This document shows positions 46,850 through 57,769 of a DNA stretch of 64,000 nt, piece by piece. The first letter of the stretch is position 1. Every line of letters starts with the position of its first letter. The notes beneath the pieces were generated by a model that was given only the letters and a program-made list of their open reading frames with translations, made no database searches and was not told where the DNA came from. The stretch comes from Parasphingorhabdus flavimaris. GTDB taxonomy: Bacteria > Pseudomonadota > Alphaproteobacteria > Sphingomonadales > Sphingomonadaceae. The position numbers and the translations under genes were made by a program. Location: NCBI RefSeq assembly GCF_013371215.1, contig NZ_JABWMH010000003.1, forward strand, positions 714,501-778,500, read 5' to 3'.

Positions 46850-46991
46850 CAATCCCGGCTGCCACCTCCTCCTCCCAATTGAGGCGCCGGGGTTGGTCCA
46901 AAGGTCCGGTTCTTCGACAATCTCCTCCCGATTGAAGGACCGGACCAGCGGACGACTGGCGCGACTATTTGCCTTCCCGCCGGCACCGTCC
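46850..46991 (+). ncRNA. tandem hairpin RNA with CCUCCUCCC loops (cuckoo/alpha-r14-like)
   Basis: Three hairpins in a row. H1 (46850-46895): CAATCCCGGC pairs with GCCGGGGTTG (one G-U), with an inner GCC/GGC; the loop holds CCTCCTCCTCCC. H2 (46903-46946): GGTCCGGTTCTT pairs with AAGGACCGGACC (one G-U), a CGA bulge, then CAATC/GATTG closing a TCCTCCC loop. H3 (46950-46991): GGACG/CGTCC outside CTGGCG/CGCCGG, with loop CGACTATTTGCCTTCC. Loops exposing the anti-Shine-Dalgarno CCUCCUCCC are the hallmark of alphaproteobacterial CcsR ('cuckoo') and alpha-r14 small RNAs. In Rhodobacter these follow a small-protein gene under a heat-shock-sigma promoter, as appears here. This is inferred from structure and motif only. 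Confidence 0.65.
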
Positions 46992-47449
46992 CAATCTTAT
47001 CCACCACATCGGCAGTAGTTTTCCACCGTTAACTATGCCGCCTGTGGATAACTTCATATTTTCCATTAGGTCCGACTCGGGATCAAGAGTCATATATGGC
47101 TTATCGGAAGGCCACCGGACGAACCAGCGACCAGTCAGCAATGACCCGCAGGACAGCCCGGGAACCGGAAGATCGTCGAGATGACCAGATTGTTTTTTGC
47201 AAGAAAGATAAAATGATCTCACGGCGGATGATCGGAGAATAGCCGAAAAGGGAAGGCGCAAGCCGGAACGGATCGACTGGACGAAGATCATCGGGTGACC
47301 GGACCCAATGCGGGTTGGAGACCGAAGCGAAGAAGCGCAAGCGGACACGTGGAAAACCACCAACCATTAACGCCTTCGGACCGGAAGCCGGACGCCGAAC
47401 AAGCGGCCGCTGGAATCGCAAGAGGACAGCAGCCCCAACAGAGGCGCAG
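46992..47449 (+). other. long non-coding stretch between the hairpins and the terminator
   Basis: No protein gene is convincing: the ORFs present overlap, lack ribosome sites and have no protein-like composition. The left part has four DnaA-box-like sites, at 46997 (TTATCCACC), 47019 (TTTTCCACC), 47043 (TGTGGATAA) and 47059 (TTTTCCATT). The right part (about 47215-47449) is purine-rich. It probably belongs to the transcript ending at 47484. Confidence 0.45.
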
Positions 47450-47484
47450 CGGGAGCTTATCTTCGGATAAGCTCCCGTTTTTTT
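47450..47484 (+). terminator. intrinsic terminator with UUCG loop
   Basis: CGGGAGCTTATC (47450-47461), loop TTCG, GATAAGCTCCCG (47466-47477), then seven T. This perfect 12-bp stem is one of the strongest terminators in the window, yet no protein gene precedes it within 600 bases. Confidence 0.92.
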
Positions 47485-47646
47485 GTCCGGAGACGAGCGC
47501 GACGATGCTCGATATCAGCCACAATATTGCCCGGCGGCCAAACCTGTCCCAAGAAGCAGCTTTTCCGATGATCCATTACTGCTAGTCTGGATCCAGCGAC
47601 TCATGAAATATGAGCGGCATAACAGACAAGAACAGGACAGGATGAT

Positions 47647-48543
47647 ATGGACACCAGCAAACTCATGTTCCGCGACGACCTGATGAAGGGCGAACGGATA
47701 CTCGTAACCGGCGGCGGCACTGGTCTCGGCAAGGAAATGGCCGAGGGCCTGCTCAAGCTTGGCGCAGAGGTTCATATTTGCGGCCGGCGCGGCGAAGTGT
47801 GCCAGGCGACGGCAGAGGAACTGGTCGAAAAACATGGCGGCAAGGTTGTCCCGCACCCGTGCGATATCCGCAGCGCGGAGATGATCAGCGAGATGAACGA
47901 TATCATCTGGCAGCAGCACGGACCGCTGACGGGCCTGGTCAATAACGCCGCGGGCAATTTCATCTCCCGTACCGAAGATCTTTCAATCCGCGGATTTGAC
48001 GCGATTGCCAATATCGTCTTTCGCGGCACATTCTACATGACCCACGATATCGGCAAGCGCTGGATCGAGGGCAAGACTCGCGGCAATATTGTCTCTATCC
48101 TGACCACATGGGTGTGGAATGGCAGCGCCTTTACCGTGCCCAGCGCGATGTCCAAGGCCGGGATCAATGTGATGACCCAGAGTCTTGCGGTCGAATGGGC
48201 GCGTTACAATATCCGTCTCAACGCGATCGCGCCGGGACTGTTCCCGACCGAGGGCATGTCGAGCCGCCTCAATCCCACCGGCAGCGACGAAGAGCGCCAG
48301 CGCAGCGGAGCGCCGATAGACCGGCCGGGTGAAATGCACGAGCTTGCCAATCTCGCTGCCTTCCTGCTTGGTCCCGGTGTGGAATATCTGACCGGCCAGA
48401 CCATTGCGATAGACGGTGGCAGCTATCTTGCCGGCGGCGGCAATTTCTCGCAGCTGCTCGGCTGGGGAGACGAAGAGTGGAGCGCTGCGAAAGACGCGAT
48501 CCAGGGGCAGAACCAGAAGGACCGTGCAAAACGGACGGTCTGA
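47647..48543 (+). CDS. SDR of the 2,4-dienoyl-CoA reductase type
   Basis: A 298-aa SDR: VTGGGTGLGKEMAEGL cofactor motif, GRRGEV (Arg, suggesting NADP), NNAAGNFI, and PSAMSKAGI in place of the usual YxxxK. Loss of the Tyr with retention of the Lys and the AAGNFI segment is characteristic of the DECR1-like reductases, which reduce 2,4-dienoyl-CoA in the oxidation of unsaturated fatty acids. It stands alone after the RNA locus. Confidence 0.85.
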   Translation: MDTSKLMFRDDLMKGERILVTGGGTGLGKEMAEGLLKLGAEVHICGRRGEVCQATAEELVEKHGGKVVPHPCDIRSAEMISEMNDIIWQQHGPLTGLVNNAAGNFISRTEDLSIRGFDAIANIVFRGTFYMTHDIGKRWIEGKTRGNIVSILTTWVWNGSAFTVPSAMSKAGINVMTQSLAVEWARYNIRLNAIAPGLFPTEGMSSRLNPTGSDEERQRSGAPIDRPGEMHELANLAAFLLGPGVEYLTGQTIAIDGGSYLAGGGNFSQLLGWGDEEWSAAKDAIQGQNQKDRAKRTV

Positions 48544-48646
48544 ATAGCGTCCGTCCCGCTGCAGTTTTCGCTGGTCATGGTTTGTTTTTCTTCGGGTCAG
48601 TGATCCCCGTCACAGTCAGCGTAAAAAGACTCGGTTAACAAAATCT

Positions 48647-48768
48647 TGCGGCACCGACCCCATCGGGAAGTTCATCCTTCTCGGTCCCGGTGCCGCACCA
48701 AGCCCATTTTGGGTATCCAGGGGAAGTCCGGCAGTTAATGCGACCCAGCTGCCGGGCTTCTTTGGTTT
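48647..48768 (+). ncRNA. structured intergenic segment, candidate small RNA
   Basis: A perfect 10-bp outer stem, TGCGGCACCG/CGGTGCCGCA (48647-48656 with 48688-48697), encloses a 7-bp inner stem, CGGGAAG/CTTCTCG, with loop TTCATC. CCCA-ttt-TGGG follows. A second hairpin, AAGTCCGGCAG/CTGCCGGGCTT (48724-48734 with 48749-48759, one G-U), is trailed by CTTTGGTTTT. The last looks like an imperfect terminator. It lies in the 396-base gap before the exported catalase gene. The remainder of the gap, upstream and downstream, shows nothing recognisable. Confidence 0.45.
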
Positions 48769-48940
48769 TGGCGCGCGTGCCAACCGTCGGCGATAACAGG
48801 TCTATTGATCGAATGGCTTCCTGACAGATGCTTCAATAATCGACATCCTCGATTGCTCTTAGGAAATTTACTGATTTCGGCATTGTTTCTCCTCGGGCTA
48901 ATCTTCTGTTCATCATGGGATGGTCCCGGAGGAGAGAAAG

Positions 48941-51178
<2,238 letters not shown>

Positions 51179-51196
51179 GCTGACATAAAATGCTGG

Positions 51197-51241
51197 AAAG
51201 CCCGGTGGCCGCGTGAACCGCAGCCGCCGGGCTTTTCTTTT
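51197..51241 (+). terminator. intrinsic terminator of katG
   Basis: AAAGCCCGGTGGC (51197-51209) pairs with GCCGCCGGGCTTT (51223-51235, one G-U) across a 13-base loop, followed by TCTTTT. Confidence 0.85.
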
Positions 51242-51271
51242 GCGGCTGGAATTGGGTGTCTCGGCTCGATC

Positions 51272-51340
51272 CCGTTCGTCCTGAGCCTGTCGAAGGACGG
51301 GTGCGCGCCATCATGCTTCGACAGGCTCAGCACGACCGGA
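51272..51340. repeat. REP-like palindrome (second copy)
   Basis: CCGTTCGTCCTGAGCCTGTC (51272-51291) and an inverted arm containing CTTCGACAGGCTCAGCACGA (near 51316-51335) form a palindromic element of the same family as at 7546-7640. It sits between convergent genes. Confidence 0.8.
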
Positions 51341-51354
51341 GGGTTCCGTTCCCC

Positions 51355-52182
51355 CTATATCGCGGCCTGCGCGCTCATGATCTCTTGTCCGTCATTGCCG
51401 ATGACGGCGAGCGCAATATTCTCGCCCTCCTGTTTGCCGACGAGATAGATCGCGGCATTGGCGAAGGCGGGCGCCTGTCCCCGGAAGGAAAAGCTTGAGA
51501 GCTGATATGCACCCAGTTCGCGTGCGGCCAGATTGAGCAACAATGTCGCCATCAGCGGTCCCTGCACGACCAGCCCGGGATAGCCTTCTTCCTCCATCGC
51601 ATAGGGTCGGTCATAATGGATGCGGTGGCTGTTGAAAGTCAGCGCCGAATAGCGGAACAGCATCGGCTCGGTCGGCACGATTTTCTGTTGCCAGTCCCAG
51701 TCCTGATGGTCCGGCGCTGCGCTGCTGGTCTGGCGTGTCGGTACCGGAGCTGCGGCCGGCTCCCGATAGACGATATTCTGCCGTTCCCTAATCGCGACCA
51801 TTTCGCCAACACGGGTTTCATGGTCGACCGCGACAAACACCAGATCGCCCGACTTGCCGGATTTCTCCTCTATGCTGGCGACGGTCGAAACGCGCGAAAT
51901 TTCGTCGCCGAGCTGCAGCGGATGTTCGAACGAAACTTCGCTCGACGCCCACATCCGGCGGGGCAGGGGGATGGGTGGCAGGAAACCGCCTTTTGCCGGA
52001 TGACCGTCCTCGGCGAGCTGCGCGGTCGGTGTATCGGGCAGGCCAAGACACCAGTGCAGCCCCTGCGGAATGTCATCGGTGACCGGCCGGTCGATGGTCG
52101 CGCAAAAGCGGTGCAGCAGGCCCGGCGTTATCACGTCACGGCGCGTCTCGCTCTTGCCGATCCAGTCTGCCCAGTTGCTCAT
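51355..52182 (-). CDS. hotdog-fold dehydratase (MaoC/FAS1-like, HTD2 type)
   Basis: A 275-aa double-hotdog protein. The N-terminal half has GGFLPPIPLPRRMWASSEVSFEHPL; the C-terminal half has the hydratase-like LFRYSALTFNSHRIHYDRPYA, with Asp/His region for water addition. The pattern matches FAS1-like dehydratase/HTD2 and mesaconyl-CoA hydratase relatives. Its ATG overlaps the stop of the upstream acyl-CoA dehydrogenase (TGATG). It probably hydrates the enoyl-CoA made by that enzyme. Confidence 0.85.
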   Translation of the reverse strand: MSNWADWIGKSETRRDVITPGLLHRFCATIDRPVTDDIPQGLHWCLGLPDTPTAQLAEDGHPAKGGFLPPIPLPRRMWASSEVSFEHPLQLGDEISRVSTVASIEEKSGKSGDLVFVAVDHETRVGEMVAIRERQNIVYREPAAAPVPTRQTSSAAPDHQDWDWQQKIVPTEPMLFRYSALTFNSHRIHYDRPYAMEEEGYPGLVVQGPLMATLLLNLAARELGAYQLSSFSFRGQAPAFANAAIYLVGKQEGENIALAVIGNDGQEIMSAQAAI

Positions 52183-53360
52183 CAATAGCTCCGGGGCAGG
52201 CCCAGCACATGTTCGGCGACATAGGAGAGGATCATATTGGTGCTGATCGGGGCGACCTGGTAGAGCCGGGTTTCGCGGAACTTGCGCTCGACATCATATT
52301 CCGCGGCAAAGCCGAAGCCGCCATGGGTCTGGACGCAGGCTTCTCCAGCGGCCCAGCTGGCGTCGGCGGCCAGCATCTTGGCCATATTGGCTTCCTCGCC
52401 GCAATTTTCGCCCGCCTCATATTTGCGCAGGCCCTCGTGGACCAGCAGCTCGGCAGCGCGCATCTGCGCATAGGCGCGGGCGATCGGGAACTGGACCCCC
52501 TGGTTCTGGCCGATCGGCCGGTCGAACAGCACCCGCTCCTTGGCATAGGCGGTTGCCTTCTCGATGAACCATTTGGCATCCCCGATACATTCCGCCGCGA
52601 TCAGCAACCGCTCGGCATTCATGCCGGAGAGGATATAGCGAAAGCCATTGCCTTCCTCGCCGATCAGATTGGCGGCGGGTACGCGCATATTGTCGAAGAA
52701 CAATTCGGTGGTGCTGTGGTTCATCATCGTGTCGATCGGCCGGATGGTCAGCCCGTTGTCTCTGGCCGCATTCATGTCGACGAGAAATACTGACAGACCG
52801 TCGGTGCGCTTGGCCACCTGGTCGCGCGGGGTGGTGCGGGCGAGCAGCAGCATCAGGTCGCTATGCTCGGCGCGGCTGGTCCACAACTTCTGTCCGTTGA
52901 CGACATAATCATCGCCGTCCCGCTTCGCCACGGTCTTCAGCGCCAGCGTATCGGTGCCGCTGGTCGGTTCGGTCACGCCAAAGGCCTGCAGGCGCAATTC
53001 ACCGGTTGCGATTTTCGGCAGATATTGTGCCTTTTGCGCGTCCGATCCATGGCGCAGCATCGTGCCCATGATGTACATTTGCGCATGCACGGCGCCGCCG
53101 TTGCAACCCTGCGCCTGGATTTCCTCGAGGATCGCCGCTGCCGCCGAAATCGGCAATCCGGCGCCGCCGAATTCCTCAGGGATCAGGGCTGCCAGATAAC
53201 CGGCCTCGCCGAGAGCGGCGACAAAGTCGCTCGGATATTCACGCGCCTTGTCACGCGCCCGCCAATATTCACCCGGGAATTTCTGGCATAGCTTGGCAAC
53301 TTCCTCGCGGATGGGCGTGTAATCCTGGATCAATTCTGCATCTCCCAATATCCGTTTCAT
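52182..53360 (-). CDS. acyl-CoA dehydrogenase
   Basis: A 392-aa FAD enzyme: LIPEEFGGAGLPISAAAAILEEI, the AFGVTEPTSGTDTLALKT flavin segment, KLWTSRAEHSDLM and QTHGGFGFAAEYDVERKFRE near the C-terminus. I start at the ATG at 53360; an in-frame TTG lies at 53393. It is coupled to the dehydratase gene, so the pair should make and then hydrate an enoyl-CoA. Substrate chain unknown. Confidence 0.9.
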   Translation of the reverse strand: MKRILGDAELIQDYTPIREEVAKLCQKFPGEYWRARDKAREYPSDFVAALGEAGYLAALIPEEFGGAGLPISAAAAILEEIQAQGCNGGAVHAQMYIMGTMLRHGSDAQKAQYLPKIATGELRLQAFGVTEPTSGTDTLALKTVAKRDGDDYVVNGQKLWTSRAEHSDLMLLLARTTPRDQVAKRTDGLSVFLVDMNAARDNGLTIRPIDTMMNHSTTELFFDNMRVPAANLIGEEGNGFRYILSGMNAERLLIAAECIGDAKWFIEKATAYAKERVLFDRPIGQNQGVQFPIARAYAQMRAAELLVHEGLRKYEAGENCGEEANMAKMLAADASWAAGEACVQTHGGFGFAAEYDVERKFRETRLYQVAPISTNMILSYVAEHVLGLPRSY

Positions 53361-53525
53361 TGAAACGATTGCGGCGGGAAGATCAACCGTCAATCCGGTG
53401 CCTTGGTCAAATCAACGATTGTGGCGTATGGGTCGGGCCGTCTCAAATTGCAAAATGCGCCTTGCGGACACCGAACACTGTGACCTACAACAGCGAAAAT
53501 CGCTTAACCGAGGAACCTCCCTAAT

Positions 53526-54635
53526 ATGAAAACACGCGCAGCCGTAGCATTTGAAGCCAAGAAGCCGCTCGAGATTGTCGAGCTTGACCTGGAAGGCCCC
53601 AAGGCGGGCGAAGTGCTGGTCGAGATCATGGCGACGGGCATCTGTCATACTGACGCCTATACGCTCGATGGTCTGGACAGCGAGGGCAAGTTCCCGAGCG
53701 TACTGGGCCATGAAGGCGCAGGGATCGTGCGCGAAGTGGGGGCGGGCGTCACTTCGGTGGCTCCCGACGATCATGTGATCCCGCTCTACACGCCGGAATG
53801 CCGCCAGTGCAAAAGCTGCCTGTCGGGCAAGACCAACCTGTGTACCGCGATCCGGTCGACCCAGGGACAGGGACTGATGCCCGACGGCACCAGCCGCATG
53901 TCCTACAAGGGCGAGGCGATCTATCATTATATGGGCTGCTCGACCTTTTCGAACTTCATCGTCGTGCCGGAAATTGCGGTTGCGAAAATCCGCACCGACG
54001 CGCCGTTCAACACCAGCTGTTACATTGGTTGTGGCGTCACCACCGGTGTTGGCGCGGTGACCAACACGGCGAAAGTGGAGCCCGGCTCCAATGTCATCGT
54101 CTTCGGTCTTGGCGGCATTGGTCTCAACGTGCTGCAGGGCGCGCGAATGGTCGGCGCGGACAAGATTATCGGCGTCGACATCAATGATGACCGCGAGGAA
54201 TGGGGCAAAAGATTCGGCATGACCCATTTCGTCAATCCGAAAAAGATCAAGGGTGACATCGTCGAGCATCTGGTCGCGCTGACCGACGGCGGTGCGGACT
54301 ATACGTTCGACTGCACCGGTAATACCGATGTGATGCGTCAGGCGCTCGAAGCCTGCCACCGCGGCTGGGGCGAAAGCATCATCATCGGCGTCGCCGAAGC
54401 CGGCAAGGAAATCTCCACCCGGCCATTCCAGCTGGTCACCGGACGCGTCTGGAAAGGCACGGCGTTCGGCGGCGCGCGCGGCCGGACCGATGTTCCGAAA
54501 ATCGTCGACTGGTATGTCAATGGCAAGATCGAGATCGACCCGATGATTACCCACACATTGTCACTGGAAGAGATCAACAAGGGATTTGACCTGATGCATG
54601 CCGGCGAAAGCATCCGCAGCGTCGTAGTGTTCTGA
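53526..54635 (+). CDS. frmA: S-(hydroxymethyl)glutathione dehydrogenase / class III alcohol dehydrogenase
   Basis: A 369-aa zinc enzyme oxidising S-(hydroxymethyl)glutathione to S-formylglutathione with NAD. Ligands are in [13 protein letters not shown] and LGHEGAGI; the structural cysteines are in [15 protein letters not shown]; the Rossmann motif is [14 protein letters not shown]. It has the class III-typical [10 protein letters not shown] segment. It is followed by the hydrolase of the same pathway with a one-base overlap. Confidence 0.95.
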   Translation: MKTRAAVAFEAKKPLEIVELDLEGPKAGEVLVEIMATGICHTDAYTLDGLDSEGKFPSVLGHEGAGIVREVGAGVTSVAPDDHVIPLYTPECRQCKSCLSGKTNLCTAIRSTQGQGLMPDGTSRMSYKGEAIYHYMGCSTFSNFIVVPEIAVAKIRTDAPFNTSCYIGCGVTTGVGAVTNTAKVEPGSNVIVFGLGGIGLNVLQGARMVGADKIIGVDINDDREEWGKRFGMTHFVNPKKIKGDIVEHLVALTDGGADYTFDCTGNTDVMRQALEACHRGWGESIIIGVAEAGKEISTRPFQLVTGRVWKGTAFGGARGRTDVPKIVDWYVNGKIEIDPMITHTLSLEEINKGFDLMHAGESIRSVVVF

Positions 54636-55462
54636 TGGAAAGCATTTCCTCAAGCAGAAGTTTTGCCGGCATTCAGGGTGCCTATTCCCATGCTTCCACC
54701 GTGACCGGGACCGACATGAGCTTTGCGGTCTATGTGCCCGATCATGAAGCAGGCGCGAAAATGCCGGTGCTCTGGTTTCTGTCCGGTCTGACCTGCACCC
54801 ATGCCAATGTCATGGAAAAAGGCGAATATCGTCGGCTGGCGAGCGAACTGGGGCTGGTCGTGGTCGCGCCCGATACCTCGCCGCGCGGCGAAGGTGTCCC
54901 GGATGATTCCAGCTATGATCTCGGGCAGGGCGCCGGCTTTTACGTGGATGCCACCGAGGAGCCATGGGCCGACCATTTTCAGATGCGCAGCTATATCGAA
55001 GAGGAATTGCCAGCCCTGATCGCCGAACAATTTCCGGTCGACATGAGTCGGCAGGGCATATTCGGGCACAGCATGGGCGGCCATGGCGCGTTGACCATGG
55101 CGCTACGCAATCCTGACCGCTTCAAGTCTGCTTCGGCCTTTGCGCCGATAGTCGCCCCGTCAGACTGTCCCTGGGGCAAGAAGGCGCTGGGCCGCTATCT
55201 TGGCGAAAACAAGGCAGTGTGGCGGGACTATGATGCCTGCGCGCTGATCGAGGATGGCGCGCGCTTTCCGGAGTTTCTCGTCGACCAGGGGGCGGCGGAT
55301 AATTTCATGGAGGAGCAATTGAAGCCGCATCTTCTGGCCGAGATTTGCGAGAAGGCGTCAATTCCGCTGACGCTGAACCTGCGTGACGGCTTTGACCATA
55401 GCTATTATTTCATCTCCACGTTCATGGACGACCATTTGCGCTGGCACGCCGCCCGGCTTTAA
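54635..55462 (+). CDS. fghA: S-formylglutathione hydrolase
   Basis: A 275-aa alpha/beta-hydrolase. The nucleophile is in GHSMGGHGALTMAL and the acid/base in DQGAADNF and DGFDHSYYF. The N-terminal ISSSRSFAGIQGAYSHAS is typical. It cleaves S-formylglutathione to formate and glutathione, completing formaldehyde detoxification. Its ATG shares one base with the stop of the dehydrogenase gene (TGATG). Confidence 0.95.
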   Translation: MESISSSRSFAGIQGAYSHASTVTGTDMSFAVYVPDHEAGAKMPVLWFLSGLTCTHANVMEKGEYRRLASELGLVVVAPDTSPRGEGVPDDSSYDLGQGAGFYVDATEEPWADHFQMRSYIEEELPALIAEQFPVDMSRQGIFGHSMGGHGALTMALRNPDRFKSASAFAPIVAPSDCPWGKKALGRYLGENKAVWRDYDACALIEDGARFPEFLVDQGAADNFMEEQLKPHLLAEICEKASIPLTLNLRDGFDHSYYFISTFMDDHLRWHAARL

Positions 55463-55719
55463 CGGCCTGGCCCGTTTCAAACCACGCTGCTGCCATGCCG
55501 ACCTCGGGCAAAAGCCGTATTTTACCAATGGCCGCTATATGTCCGGTCGATAAATGCACATGATTGCGCTTCTGCGGGTCTCACATCCGCAATTCCTTAA
55601 GTAATCTGCATTATCGCCGTAACTCTAGCGAGAGCCAATCCGCCTCTGCATGATCTGTTCTACATGACGAGGCGGAATCCGGTTGGCCGGCGTAGTCTGG
55701 AATATAAAGGCGGTGTTCG

Positions 55720-57621
55720 TTGTTGCGGTTTCAAAATACCATTCTTGAGATGATCGCCACCGGCAAATCACTGGATGTTACGGCGAAAAAATTGTGCCTG
55801 GAAATCGAGCTCCTGCTGCCGGACGTTGCCTGCTCCGTGCTGCGGGTCGAGCGCAACGGACAGCTCTATCCACTTGCAGCGCCCAGCCTTCCCGAGATAT
55901 TTTCCGAACTGGTCAACGGCATCATGATCGGTCCCAATGTCGGTTCGTGCGGCAGCGCCGCCTATCATGGCGAGCCGGTGGCCGTAACCGACATCGCTAC
56001 CGATCCGCGCTGGACCTTGTTCAAGGAACATATTTTGCCAGCCGGTTTCAAGGCTTGCTGGTCGGTTCCGATCTGCAATGCCGAGGGCGAAGTCTGTGGC
56101 ACCTTCGCGCTATATTTCAAGCAGAACAGAATACAGGACGCACTCGAGCAGGAGCTTGTCAACGCCTGCATCCACCTTTGCGCGATTGCGCTCGAGCAGC
56201 ACGAGCGCGTCTTGGAGCGCGAACGCCAGGCATCGATTGATGCACTTACCGGCTTGCCGAACAGAGCAAGCTTTGATGCGGCACTGGGCCGGCTTTCCTG
56301 CGATGAGGCCGGGACCTGGGCGCTGATGGTGGTGGATCTCGACAATCTCAAGACAATCAACGACACCTTTGGCCATCAGGCGGGCGACGACCTGCTGCAA
56401 AGCGTCGCCAAGCGGATAAGAACAGCGGTTCTGCCTGATCATGTGTTTCGGGTTGGCGGCGACGAGTTTGCCGTGATTCTGCAGGAAACCGGCGCGGTTG
56501 CGGATCTGGACGGAACAGCCTCGCGCATTCTCGAAACCGTCGGAACGGTCACCAGTTGCGGGGGCCACATAATCCAGCCACGCGCGACCATTGGCGGAGC
56601 GGCGCTTTCGCCCGGCGACCGCGAGGCCGAAACGGTGCACAGGCATGCCGATTTCGCGCTTTATCACGCGAAGGAAACCGGGCGCGGCGGCTTTGTCCGT
56701 TACTGGCCGGGTATCGGCACGGCAATCAAGAAGCGGATCGAGGTAATTCAGGACGTCGATACCGCATTGGGCGAAGGGCGGATCGAGGCTTATTATCAGC
56801 CGGTGGTCCGGCTCGACACACGCGAGATCGTCGGTCTGGAATCCTTGTGCCGCCTGCGGACGCCGGAGGGCAATATTGTTGCCGCCGGAGCATTTCACCA
56901 GGCGACGACCGATGTGAATGTCGCCGCCAAGCTGACTCAGGCCATGTTGGACCTTGTCGCCGCCGATGCCCGTTCCTGGCTGGACCGCGGCGTCCCGTTC
57001 AAGCATGTCAGCGTCAACATCTCGTCTGCCGACTTTCACAGCGGTACGCTTTATGACCGGATCAAAGCGGCTTTCGGTCGTCACAATATTCCATTGAAAC
57101 ATGTCATTCTCGAAGTTACGGAATCGGTCTATCTGGGGCAGAATGACGAGATCGTCGCAGAGGAAATCAGGTCTCTCCGCTCGCACGGACTCCGTATTGC
57201 GCTGGATGATTTCGGCACGGGCTTCGCTTCGCTGACCCATCTTCTGACCGTCCCGGTTGACATCATAAAAATCGACCGGTCCTTCGTGAAACAGTTGCAA
57301 CGAGATGACCGCAGCAGTGCCATTATCGAAGGATTGCTCGGCATCGCGCAAAAGCTCGGTATCCGGGTGATTGCAGAAGGAATCGAGACCGAAAGCCAGG
57401 CCGGTCAGCTGGACGAAATCGGTTGTCAGCTGGGACAGGGCTATCTCTATTCGGCCGCGGTCCCGCCTGAAGCAGCAAGAAAATTGCTGCTCGACCACGG
57501 GCAAGGGGACAGGCTCGGGCAACGCGCGCCGATCATTGCATTCCCCGAGCCACCGATCACCGAACAGACCATCCTGGAAGAAGCCGTTCCGGTTAGGAAG
57601 CGCGGCGTCGCCGGACGATAA
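55720..57621 (+). CDS. GAF-GGDEF-EAL cyclic-di-GMP signalling protein
   Basis: A 633-aa cytosolic protein: GAF sensor (residues ~5-155), GGDEF (residues ~175-330, with VGGDEF intact) and EAL (residues ~345-600). In the EAL domain the signature is ESL (GLESLCRL), and the loop 6 DDFGTGF is intact. The Asp/Glu metal ligands I could check are present, so phosphodiesterase activity is likely. GGDEF may be active or act as a GTP sensor. No ATG fits the start of the GAF domain; the TTG at 55720 is proposed, with an ATG at 55750 as the alternative. It stands alone. Confidence 0.9.
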   Translation: MLRFQNTILEMIATGKSLDVTAKKLCLEIELLLPDVACSVLRVERNGQLYPLAAPSLPEIFSELVNGIMIGPNVGSCGSAAYHGEPVAVTDIATDPRWTLFKEHILPAGFKACWSVPICNAEGEVCGTFALYFKQNRIQDALEQELVNACIHLCAIALEQHERVLERERQASIDALTGLPNRASFDAALGRLSCDEAGTWALMVVDLDNLKTINDTFGHQAGDDLLQSVAKRIRTAVLPDHVFRVGGDEFAVILQETGAVADLDGTASRILETVGTVTSCGGHIIQPRATIGGAALSPGDREAETVHRHADFALYHAKETGRGGFVRYWPGIGTAIKKRIEVIQDVDTALGEGRIEAYYQPVVRLDTREIVGLESLCRLRTPEGNIVAAGAFHQATTDVNVAAKLTQAMLDLVAADARSWLDRGVPFKHVSVNISSADFHSGTLYDRIKAAFGRHNIPLKHVILEVTESVYLGQNDEIVAEEIRSLRSHGLRIALDDFGTGFASLTHLLTVPVDIIKIDRSFVKQLQRDDRSSAIIEGLLGIAQKLGIRVIAEGIETESQAGQLDEIGCQLGQGYLYSAAVPPEAARKLLLDHGQGDRLGQRAPIIAFPEPPITEQTILEEAVPVRKRGVAGR

Positions 57622-57769
57622 GGACTCAGGTGGGAGCGAGACCCACGCAGCAAAGCCTCCCTTCAACCCGTTTGACGATTGCAATATGCTGCGAGCGTGG
57701 CCGGCGCGCAAAGCGTGCACTTTGTGTGAAATGGGTTATAGGCGGGGCAATCATTGCGGAGAAACAATC

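Noticed and set aside
46782-47421. Short ORFs on both strands in the RNA-like region (46782-47018 +, 46965-47363 -, 47101-47421 -)
   Set aside because: They overlap one another, lack ribosome sites and show no protein-like composition; hairpins and the terminator explain the region better.
56110-57720. 536-codon minus-strand ORF
   Set aside because: Shadow of the GAF-GGDEF-EAL gene.
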